Below, one piece after another: positions 45,735-56,278 of a stretch of DNA of 64,000 nucleotides (position 1 is its first letter; each line of letters opens with the position of its first letter). The stretch comes from Zunongwangia mangrovi (GTDB lineage Bacteria > Bacteroidota > Bacteroidia > Flavobacteriales > Flavobacteriaceae): positions 124,001 through 188,000 of the forward strand of contig NZ_FOKV01000007.1 in assembly GCF_900112105.1 (NCBI RefSeq), written 5' to 3'. The translations under genes and the position numbers were made by a program. The notes under the pieces are model-generated. The model was not told the DNA's origin, made no database searches, and saw only the letters and a program-made list of their open reading frames with translations.

Positions 45735-47214
45735 TTAAAAATGTCAAATTATTAACCTGATGATTTTCTGTATATTCTTCTAGCTCTTTAAAATTTGCAT
45801 TTAATAAAGCAATCTTGCCATTTGCATCTATTACGATGTAACAAGGAATAGCAGAAATATTATAATTAACCGCAAAATCGCTTTTAAAAGCTTTCTCTCC
45901 TGCATATAATTTTAAACCTTCTAATTGATGTTTTTCGAGTCCGTTTTTCCATAATTCTGTTTTCTTGTCTAAAGAAACCGTCAAAAATTCAAAGTTTTTA
46001 TTATCCTTATACTTTTCGGCTAATGCATTCCACTTAGGGAAAGAAGCAATACAGGGAGCGCACCAACTTGCCCAAACATCAATAACAATCGTTTTGTTAG
46101 GCATTTCGGAAAGCTTATAGATTTTACCATTTTCATCTGTTAAACTGAAATCAGGAGCTCTTTTTCCAACCGCTACTTTCGATAAAATTTCAACTAAATC
46201 ATCTAAGTTTTTATCTAAAATCGAAACATAATCTTTAGAATACTCACTTTTTTCTAGCTCATCTATTTTGTTTCTAAAGGCTTCAACATCAATCTCTGCA
46301 TTGAAAATCTTAGCATCGTTTATCAAAGTATTTAAGAAAATAGTTTTTTCTATAGCATTGGTTTCCGCATCAATAAACCATTTATCTATTATTGGAAAGC
46401 CGTTATTAAGTAAGAAATCGTAGGTTATTTTTGTATCTGGGTTGGTTAGCATGATATCCTTTTTAATAAACGCGTAGATAAACTTGTTGTAATAAGCATT
46501 TTCAAATAAAATAGGATTTGAAAAATTTATATGTTCTGAATAGGTTATTGGTGTATCTGAAAGCGAATCCCCATAAATATCAAGCCTTTTTATAAACTCA
46601 GGAGACGCTGTATTTACTTTATCATATAAATTTACATATATAAGCTTGTTTCTTTCTAGCTCAACAAAATCTTTTTGATTTTCAAGATCAGCGTCTTTAA
46701 AATAATCATCTAAAAACTGTAATCTCAGTTGCGTTATGGAATCTTGAATTAAGAAAAAATCTTTGCTATCGAGTTTCATGAGACCTGAATATTTTTCATC
46801 GAAATCATAATATATTTTATACCAATATTTATTTTGATCTAATTGATATTCGATAAATTTTGCCTGTTTTCCTTCAACAATTATAGAATCAGGTTTTTGC
46901 AGATCTAATTTTATAGAAATAGGTTGATTTATATATTTGGAAAATGCTAAAGTAAATTGATCATCATCTTTAAATTTTAAAATTGAATTTGCATTCGCGA
47001 GAAGTTCTTCGTTTAAGCTAATCTTTTCTCCAGACGGTATTTTGATGGAATCTAATTTGGAGTTTAGAGAGAAATCTGATGTATACTGCAATAATAACGC
47101 AAAATTTTCAGCGTAATTTGAAACTTCCAGATTTATCGTTTTTGGTTCATTTTTGTTCGATTGACAGCTGGATAAAGCAAATAATAGTAGGAAGAAAAAA
47201 TAAAAATTTTTCAT
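45730..47214 (-). CDS. TlpA-type thiol-disulfide lipoprotein
   Basis: A 494-residue lipoprotein (ALSSCQSNK). A long N-terminal region (about 25-350), partly beta and partly helical as in other Bacteroidota TlpA-like proteins (DUF4369-like in part), precedes a thioredoxin domain (about 355-490). The active site is WASWCAPCIASFP, preceded by KTIVIDVW, and the cis-proline is in ISAIPCYIVID. It should reduce disulfides in the periplasm. The last coding bases and stop codon fall in repeat copy C, so its C-terminus (NNLTFLK) may have been set by that insertion. Confidence 0.88.
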   Translation of the reverse strand: MKNFYFFFLLLFALSSCQSNKNEPKTINLEVSNYAENFALLLQYTSDFSLNSKLDSIKIPSGEKISLNEELLANANSILKFKDDDQFTLAFSKYINQPISIKLDLQKPDSIIVEGKQAKFIEYQLDQNKYWYKIYYDFDEKYSGLMKLDSKDFFLIQDSITQLRLQFLDDYFKDADLENQKDFVELERNKLIYVNLYDKVNTASPEFIKRLDIYGDSLSDTPITYSEHINFSNPILFENAYYNKFIYAFIKKDIMLTNPDTKITYDFLLNNGFPIIDKWFIDAETNAIEKTIFLNTLINDAKIFNAEIDVEAFRNKIDELEKSEYSKDYVSILDKNLDDLVEILSKVAVGKRAPDFSLTDENGKIYKLSEMPNKTIVIDVWASWCAPCIASFPKWNALAEKYKDNKNFEFLTVSLDKKTELWKNGLEKHQLEGLKLYAGEKAFKSDFAVNYNISAIPCYIVIDANGKIALLNANFKELEEYTENHQVNNLTFLK

Positions 47215-47278
47215 TCTGAAATTTGATGGTTTTGGATAGATTTTTCTTTGAAACTCTGTGCTGCTTAATTACAAACCC

Positions 47279-47626
47279 TTATTTATAAGGATCGCCGCTG
47301 GCTGCAGTAATAATGCAGATTAGGTGTAGAATAAGTCCCGGGAAAATAAATAAAAAGTAACCTATAGTAACGAATATTAGCCACAAAATTCCTGCAGCTA
47401 CTTCACCTTTATAAATATGCCCAACGCCAGGAAAAAATACACTAAGTAAAATGGCCAAACCTGCATTCCATTTTGGGTAATTATTAATAACGGTTACAGG
47501 TGCCTGAGCCTGTTGTGAAGAATAGTTTTGGCTGCCATCAAAACGCTCACCACAATGCCAGCATTTAATCGCTTCAGATTTAATGGTTTCTGCACAATAG
47601 GGACATTTCTTGGTTTGATAATCCAT
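47279..47626 (-). CDS. Zinc-ribbon plus TM2-like small membrane protein
   Basis: A 115-residue protein. The N-terminus has a double CxxC zinc ribbon (CPYCAETIKSEAIKCWHCGERF). After a Gln/Pro-rich linker, two or three membrane segments follow (GLAILLSVFFPGVGHIYKGE, then AAGILWLIFVTIGYFLFIFP). FFPGVGHIYKG is typical of TM2-like proteins. Function is unknown; such proteins are often stress-linked. An ECF-like promoter (TGTAAC-N16-CGTC) ends 24 nt before the ATG, and the same element precedes the next two minus-strand genes. Confidence 0.85.
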   Translation of the reverse strand: MDYQTKKCPYCAETIKSEAIKCWHCGERFDGSQNYSSQQAQAPVTVINNYPKWNAGLAILLSVFFPGVGHIYKGEVAAGILWLIFVTIGYFLFIFPGLILHLICIITAASGDPYK

Positions 47627-47650
47627 AATTTCTTGATTGATTGATTGTAA

Positions 47651-47676
47651 GACGCAAATAACTGAAATTCGTTACA
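47651..47676 (-). promoter_or_regulatory. ECF-sigma-like promoter 1: TGTAAC-N16-CGTC
   Basis: On the minus strand TGTAAC (47676-47671) and CGTC (47654-47651) are 16 nt apart and 24 nt upstream of the zinc-ribbon ATG. This matches the AAC/CGT pattern and spacing known for ECF promoters in other phyla. Two further copies lie at 48058 and 49297. Confidence 0.65.
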
Positions 47677-47690
47677 TAGGGTTCACATTT

Positions 47691-47790
47691 TTATTTGTAT
47701 CGCAAAAGGATATAGTACACCGGAACTTGCTTCGAAATTAAAAATTATTTTCCAACCAATCTTTGTGAGCACGTCCCGAGTAAGTTTACT
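47691..47790 (+). repeat. Interspersed palindromic repeat, copy D (long form, decayed)
   Basis: A 100-nt unit with diverged ends (TTATTTGTATCGCAAAAGG ... TAAGTTTACT). Its inner segment matches that of copy E: CTTGCTTCGAAATTAAAAATT and a relic of the second hairpin (GAGCACGTCCCGAG). It starts 15 nt upstream of the ECF-like promoter of the zinc-ribbon gene. Confidence 0.75.
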
Positions 47791-47947
47791 TGTTAAGCCT
47801 TAAAACACAAAAAATCCATTCTGAAAAAATTATCTATAAAAGCTTCAAATTTCTTACAAAGTAGAATCTTACTCTAACATATCGATCTAGTTTAAAGGCT
47901 TGATGGTACGAATTTGTTATCTGGAAAAGCTTATGCAATTTAGATCT

Positions 47948-48031
47948 TTACTCTTTCTTTTTAAAGATTTTGAGAAGCACAAATAGTCCTACAAAAAAGC
48001 CAATAATGAAAATTAAAAATGTGTTTTCCAT
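47948..48031 (-). CDS. 27-residue single-helix membrane peptide
   Basis: A short frame starting at the ATG at 48031 codes MENTFLIFIIGFFVGLFVLL followed by KIFKKKE and TAA. It has one hydrophobic helix with a GxxxG-like pattern (IIGFFVGLF) and a lysine-rich cytoplasmic end, the classic form of a small membrane protein. A complete ECF-like promoter ends 26 nt upstream, which makes it more than a chance frame. It was too short for usual gene finders. Function is unknown; partners could be an envelope enzyme or the zinc-ribbon protein under the same promoter type. Confidence 0.5.
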   Translation of the reverse strand: MENTFLIFIIGFFVGLFVLLKIFKKKE

Positions 48032-48057
48032 AATTTTTTTTGATTAGTTATTTATCT

Positions 48058-48083
48058 GACGTAAAAAGCTAAGATTTGTTACA
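48058..48083 (-). promoter_or_regulatory. ECF-sigma-like promoter 2: TGTAAC-N16-CGTC
   Basis: TGTAAC (48083-48078) and CGTC (48061-48058) have exactly the same spacing as promoter 1, and the spacer and flanks are also similar (RAATYTNAG in the spacer). It lies 26 nt before the ATG of the 27-residue peptide. Confidence 0.65.
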
Positions 48084-48143
48084 TAAGAGTTTGATTTTTA
48101 GTTTTTATATCAGATACCAATAAGATATCCCTGCATTATAGAC

Positions 48144-49271
48144 TTATAATCGATCATCAAACCATTTGGTCATAAGCTTCTGTAATTCTTGTTTCTTGTC
48201 TGAGAAACTATGATCTGTATCAAATTCTTTTAGCTGAAAATCATAATCGATATTAGATAATTTCTGAGCAATTTTTTTAGCCTGGTTAGGATTTACCTGC
48301 TGGTCTCTGGTTCCGCATAAAATTAGAAGACTGGCATTTTTATCTAATTCTTCAGGCCAATAATAAACGGAACGTTTCTTTAATTCTGAAGTTTTATTAG
48401 CGCCGCCAAAGGGTATAATACTCCTAGGCTTACCTCGAAATTAAAAAATTGTTTCTAGTGAATGCCTCGTGGGCTTGCCCCGAGATAGTTTACTTTCTTC
48501 ATAATTTTGGATCAATTTTGCACAAACTCTGCTTTCCATTTCAGGATGTTCTTCGATTAGTGGAAAAAGATCTGAAGGTCCGTTTCCAACAATAGCAGTT
48601 TTGATGTCTTTAGAATGCTTAAGCGCTAAGTAAGTCATTATCCCGCCTCGTGACCAACCAATCATACCAATTCTATTGGCGTCGGCTTTTTCAATCTTCT
48701 TAACTGTTTGGGTTAAATAAAGCACATCGTTGATGTCTTTTCCGCCAAATTCATCATTTTCCCTATAGCAGCTGGCGACTAAAACATAACCTTCTTTCAC
48801 TAAATTCGAAAATTGAAGAAGCGGATAAAAACCTTTGCTTTGTGAAGAAACGCCTTCCTCTTTGTTTCCACCTCTGTTTACTATAATTACGGGAAACTTT
48901 CCTTTCTTTTTAGGTTCAGCAATAAAACCGTTTATTAACAACGAATCACTTTTATAAACGATCTGGTAGAAATTCACTTCTTTTAAATAGTCAAATTCCT
49001 TCAGCAATTTATCGTCTTTCGAAACTCGTTCCCAAATGGGAGGAATCTCTGAAATTTCAAATTGCTTTTTCGATAAGATATCTCCGTTTTCTAGATTTTT
49101 AGCTTCTTTATAATCAGCTTCACTAAAGCTAGTGTCGAAAGCCGTATTAGATAATCCTTTTTCAAATTGATACTTCTTGTAAAGCGTTCCGCCAAATTTA
49201 AAACCAAAAAACAAAAAGACGATGATAAATAAGGTTCCTAGTACTAAGAAGATACGTTTGAAGATTTTCAT
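48144..49271 (-). pseudogene. Alpha/beta hydrolase (prolyl-oligopeptidase-like), disrupted by repeat copy E
   Basis: From the ATG at 49271 (a TTG at 49313 is upstream) the protein has a membrane anchor (about 4-24) and a hydrolase domain with PVIIVNRGGNKEEG and the nucleophile elbow GWSRGGIM. After NYEES the frame enters repeat copy E and stops at 48443. Beyond the repeat the same frame continues with TSELKKRSVYYWPEELDKN, the catalytic Asp in ILCGTRDQQVNP and His in DTDHSFSDKK, to a TAA at 48144. Removing 102 nt (48392-48493) rejoins NYEE-TSELKKR without change of frame, giving about 341 residues. The truncated product lacks Asp and His and should be inactive. An ECF-like promoter precedes it. 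Confidence 0.85.
48394..48494 (+). repeat. Interspersed palindromic repeat, copy E (long form, inside a gene)
   Basis: A 101-nt unit: TTATTAGCGCCGCCAAAGG at the left end, TAGTTTACT at the right end. Inside are two hairpin-forming segments, CCTAGGCTTACCTCG and CTCGTGGGCTTGCCCCGAG; the second is a strong stem with one bulged T and a 2-nt loop. It splits a hydrolase gene. The flanks allow a 3-bp TTT target duplication. Confidence 0.85.
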
Positions 49272-49296
49272 GATGATCGATGGTTTATATAAATAA

Positions 49297-49322
49297 GACG
49301 GGGAGGTCTTCAAATTGGTACA
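49297..49322 (-). promoter_or_regulatory. ECF-sigma-like promoter 3: TGTACC-N16-CGTC
   Basis: TGTACC (49322-49317, one change from TGTAAC) and CGTC (49300-49297) with a 16-nt spacer lie 25 nt before the hydrolase ATG. Spacing and distance to the start match the other two copies. Confidence 0.55.
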
Positions 49323-49496
49323 AACACTGGCTAATTGGAGCTACCAAATGATTTTAAAAGCCTATAAATATTTAGTCTCAGTTTAGTTGTTCTTTTATTT
49401 TAACTTTAACTTATACTATATTAACCATAAATACTGTTTTCGTTGGTTATTGCACAAATATTTTACAACTTTACGCTAAACTCTCTGCTTATACTT

Positions 49497-51170
49497 ATGA
49501 ATAGAAAATTATATTTCCTGATTTTATTGATTTTTACGGCACTTTCTTTAAAAGCTCAGGAAACCCAATTTAATCATGCCGATACTCTTAGAGGAAGTAT
49601 AACTCCTGAAAGAGCCTGGTGGGACGTGATGCGCTACGATATTTCAGTAACACCAGATTTTGATAAAAAATATACTTCAGGATTTAACAATATCACCTAT
49701 AAAGTGGTAGAGGCTAATCATCCAGATGTAATGCAGATCGATCTTCAGCAACCTTTAGTGATCGATAGTATTATTTACGACAAAAAACAATCCTTAAGTT
49801 TTAGTAGAGAAGACGATGTATACTTTGTAAAAACTTCTTCTCAAAACATCAATTCTGAACATTCAGTAAAAATATATTTTAGCGGAAAACCACACGAAGC
49901 GATTCGTGCGCCATGGGATGGCGGTTGGACGTTTACTAAAGATGAAAAAGGCAGACCTTGGATGACGGTGACCTGCCAGGGACTTGGAGCTTCAATCTGG
50001 TATCCTAACAAAGATCACCAAAGTGACGAGCCAGATCGCGGAGCTTCTTTAACAATGAGAGTTCCAAAAGAATTAATGGCGGTGGCAAATGGCCGAATGT
50101 TAGCTAAAACCGAACATAAAGACGGAACGATTTCTTATAAATGGGGTGTAGAAAATCCTATTAGTAATTATACAATTATACCTTATATAGGGCATTATAA
50201 AAATTTCTCTGAAGTGTACACCGGTATTAAAGGTGATTTAGATCTTGATTATTGGGTAATGGATTACAATTTAGAGAAAGCTAAAGATTACATGCCGCCA
50301 GAAGTTCATAATCTTTTAGATGCTTTTGAATATTGGTTTGGACCTTACCCATTTTACGAAGATGGCTATAAATTGGTGGAGACAGAGCATACCGGGATGG
50401 AACATCAATCTAATGTTTCTTACGGTAACTGGTACGCCGGTGGATATCGCGGTAGAGATGGATCGGGTACCGGTCTTGGATTAACCTGGGATTTTATCAT
50501 TATTCACGAGAGTGGGCACGAGTGGTTTGGAAATAATATCACCACTAACGATCTGGCCGATATGTATATTCACGAGAGTTTTACTAATTACAGTGAAACA
50601 TTATTTCTGGATTATGTTTATGGCGAAGAAGCTGCCAATGATTATAACTACGGAATTAGAAGTGGTATCCAAAATGAAGCACCGGTAATTCCGGCTTATG
50701 GCGTAAACGCACAGGGTAGTGGCGATATGTATCCAAAAGGTGGAAATATGCTACATAGCATTCGTCACAGTATGGAAGATGATAAATTGTTCAAGAATAT
50801 TCTAACCGGTTTAAATATGACTTTTCATAATAAAACGGTAGACGGTTCAGAAATTCAGGAATATATTTCAGATAAAGCGGGATATGACTATTCGAAGGTT
50901 TTCGAGCAATATTTAACCACCACTAAAATTCCGAAACTTCAGTTGTACATCGATGCGCCAAACAGCAAGATGTTTTATAAATATACCAATATTGTTGATG
51001 GTTTCAATTTACCATTGGTGCTAAAAGGCAGCGAAGAAAAAATAAAGATCATCCCTTCAGCAGAATGGCAAAGTGTAGATATTCAGCATAAAAATCAGTA
51101 TTTATTTACACCCTGGAGGATAGAGCATATGTATTATGTTGATGTAGAATTACTTAAAAGCAAAGATTAA
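49497..51170 (+). CDS. M1-family (gluzincin) metallopeptidase
   Basis: The ATG at 49497 begins a signal peptide (ending LSLKAQ); 18 earlier residues in frame are not needed. The 557-residue protein has an N-terminal beta domain (about 35-235) and a thermolysin-like catalytic domain. The zinc site is HESGHEWFGNN with the third ligand in YIHESFTNYSE, and TEHTGMEHQSN corresponds to the GxMEN exopeptidase motif in modified form. It is shorter than full aminopeptidase N because the long C-terminal helical domain is missing. It should release N-terminal amino acids from peptides in the periplasm or outside. Other peptidases (M24, S9) lie downstream. Confidence 0.93.
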   Translation: MNRKLYFLILLIFTALSLKAQETQFNHADTLRGSITPERAWWDVMRYDISVTPDFDKKYTSGFNNITYKVVEANHPDVMQIDLQQPLVIDSIIYDKKQSLSFSREDDVYFVKTSSQNINSEHSVKIYFSGKPHEAIRAPWDGGWTFTKDEKGRPWMTVTCQGLGASIWYPNKDHQSDEPDRGASLTMRVPKELMAVANGRMLAKTEHKDGTISYKWGVENPISNYTIIPYIGHYKNFSEVYTGIKGDLDLDYWVMDYNLEKAKDYMPPEVHNLLDAFEYWFGPYPFYEDGYKLVETEHTGMEHQSNVSYGNWYAGGYRGRDGSGTGLGLTWDFIIIHESGHEWFGNNITTNDLADMYIHESFTNYSETLFLDYVYGEEAANDYNYGIRSGIQNEAPVIPAYGVNAQGSGDMYPKGGNMLHSIRHSMEDDKLFKNILTGLNMTFHNKTVDGSEIQEYISDKAGYDYSKVFEQYLTTTKIPKLQLYIDAPNSKMFYKYTNIVDGFNLPLVLKGSEEKIKIIPSAEWQSVDIQHKNQYLFTPWRIEHMYYVDVELLKSKD

Positions 51171-51245
51171 ATATTTAGAGGTTTGCCTCCAAAAAATACC
51201 TAGCGATTTTAGCTCTAGGTTGTTCACTAAAAAATGGAAGAATAG

Positions 51246-52634
51246 ATGTTTTCAAAAGAAACTTATGTAGCGCGAAGAGAGAGCTTAAAGAAAAAAATGG
51301 GATCCGGACTCTTAATTTTCCCAGGAAATAAGGAAACCGGAATGAATTACAAAGATAACTGGTATCCGTTTAGACAGGATAGTACTTTTTTATATTACTT
51401 CGGAATTAACCTTCCAGATCTTTATGTACTTATCGATTTAGATAGTAATAAAGAGATCCTTTTTGGAGACGACCTAACTCCTGAAGATTTTGTGTGGGTT
51501 GGTGCTGTTGAACCTTTATCAACTTATGCTGAAAAATGTGGTGTTGCTGAAGTGCAACCAATGGCGAAACTGGAAGCCTACATTAAAAATGCGCAGCAAA
51601 AAGGCCAAAATCTACATTATTTACCACCCTATAGAAATAAAGTAACGATTGAAATTAGCAATCTTACCGGGATTCCTGTAAATGAAGTTGATGCTAATAA
51701 ATCTGAAGATTTTACCAAAGCCGTTATCGCACAACGTTCTATAAAATCTGCTGAAGAAATTGCAGAAATTCACAAAGCAGTAAATATTACGGCGGCTATG
51801 CATCGCCATGCTATAAAATGGACAAAACATGGTGTTACCGAAAAACAGATCGCAGGAGAATTACAAGCGATCGCTGTTGCCGGTGGTGGGAATATTTCTT
51901 TCCCAATAATTCTAACTAAAAATGGCCAATATCTGCATAATCACGCTACACAAGCTGTGGTGGAAAACGGAGATATCGTTTTATGTGATTGTGGGGCAGA
52001 AACCGCTATGAATTATGCCGGGGATATGACCCGTACTTTTCCGGTAGCTGAGAGATTTACAGATATTCAGCGACAAATTTATTCGATCGTTTTAGATGCT
52101 CACGAATCTTCATCTGCAGCATTAAAGCCGGGTTATCGTTTCAAAGATGCACATTTATTGGCCTGTAGCCGAATTGTTGAAGGCCTAAAAGGTCTTGGCC
52201 TAATGAAAGGTGATACTCAGGATGCTGTAAATGCCGGTGCACATACGTTGTTTTTCCAATGTGGTTTAGGACATTTTATGGGAATGGATGTGCACGATAT
52301 GGAAAACTTTGGCGAACAATTAGTCGGTTATAACGATGATCTTAAAAAGAGTACCGAATTTGGACTAAAATCGCTTCGATTAGGAAAAGAACTGGAAGAA
52401 GGAAATGTTCTAACCGTAGAACCGGGAATTTATTTCAATCCGTTTTTGATCGACTCCTGGAAAGCGCAGGGCAAATACACCGATTTTGTGAATTACGACG
52501 AGGTCGAAAAATTCAAAACTTTTGGCGGGATGCGAGTTGAAGAAGACTTTTTGATCACCGCAAACGGTAAAGAGTTACTGGGCGATCCTTTAGCCAAAAC
52601 CATAAAAGAAATAGAAGAACTTAAAAACTCCTAA
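51246..52634 (+). CDS. M24B aminopeptidase P (Xaa-Pro aminopeptidase)
   Basis: A 462-residue cytosolic enzyme. The N-terminal aminopeptidase P domain (about 3-140) precedes the pita-bread catalytic domain (about 175-440). Metal ligands are visible: two Asp in LCDCGAETAMNYAGDMTRTF, His in CGLGHFMGMDVHD, Glu in LTVEPGIYF and Glu in MRVEEDFLIT. It removes an N-terminal residue preceding proline and would complement the DPP IV-type peptidase at 56279. No signal peptide is present. Confidence 0.95.
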   Translation: MFSKETYVARRESLKKKMGSGLLIFPGNKETGMNYKDNWYPFRQDSTFLYYFGINLPDLYVLIDLDSNKEILFGDDLTPEDFVWVGAVEPLSTYAEKCGVAEVQPMAKLEAYIKNAQQKGQNLHYLPPYRNKVTIEISNLTGIPVNEVDANKSEDFTKAVIAQRSIKSAEEIAEIHKAVNITAAMHRHAIKWTKHGVTEKQIAGELQAIAVAGGGNISFPIILTKNGQYLHNHATQAVVENGDIVLCDCGAETAMNYAGDMTRTFPVAERFTDIQRQIYSIVLDAHESSSAALKPGYRFKDAHLLACSRIVEGLKGLGLMKGDTQDAVNAGAHTLFFQCGLGHFMGMDVHDMENFGEQLVGYNDDLKKSTEFGLKSLRLGKELEEGNVLTVEPGIYFNPFLIDSWKAQGKYTDFVNYDEVEKFKTFGGMRVEEDFLITANGKELLGDPLAKTIKEIEELKNS

Positions 52635-52642
52635 CAATTTAA

Positions 52643-55786
<3,144 letters not shown>

Positions 55787-56278
55787 TTAGAATTGAGTAT
55801 TGAGAAGTTAGAACGCTTCGCTGTTAGAATTTAGAGAATAGACTAGAGATTTATTTTGAATGCTGAATTTTGAATGTTGAATTTTTTTAATCGAAATAAA
55901 ATGTCACTTCGAGTGATTTCGAGGCACGAGAAATTGTATCGAGAAGTGCTTTGGAGTTCAAATAAGTAGTTAGAATTGAGATTTATGTTGAATGCTGAAT
56001 TTTAAATTTTAAATGTTCTTATGAAACGTCAGCCTGAACCAACCCATCCGGAAGGCAGGCTCGTTTCAGGATCTCATCATATGAATCCACCAAGCTTTAT
56101 GAGATTCTGAGTCAAGCTCAGAATGACCTAACGAAGTCGAAAAATCTAAATTGATCTTGGAGAAAGGAATCAAAAACGAGGACTGGATAATTTGATAATG
56201 ATTTTCGATTTAAAAATTCTAAAAATTAAAAGCTACCAGCTATACGCTGTGAACTGTTAACAGTAAACTATAGACAAA
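55787..56278. repeat. 492-nt mosaic of dispersed intergenic repeats
   Basis: No gene is present. A 16-bp direct repeat (AGTAGTTAGAATTGAG) occurs at 55782-55797 and 55965-55980, each followed by a related TTGAATGCTGAATTTT block. Between them lies a TCACTTCGAGTGATTTCGAG...TCGAGAAGTGC segment. A nested hairpin (GAAACG, GCCTG / CAGGC, CGTTTC) spans 56023-56067, and a perfect 8-bp hairpin (ATTCTGAG / CTCAGAAT) spans 56104-56124. An AAAAGCTACCAGCTATACGC / GTTAACAGTAAAC tract precedes the next gene. Such blocks are typical of multi-copy intergenic repeats in Bacteroidota. Confidence 0.75.

Noticed and set aside
56262-56273. AGTAAACTA, resembling the inverted end of the palindromic repeat family
   Set aside because: Only nine bases match and no other part of the element is present. 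It belongs to the separate repeat mosaic.
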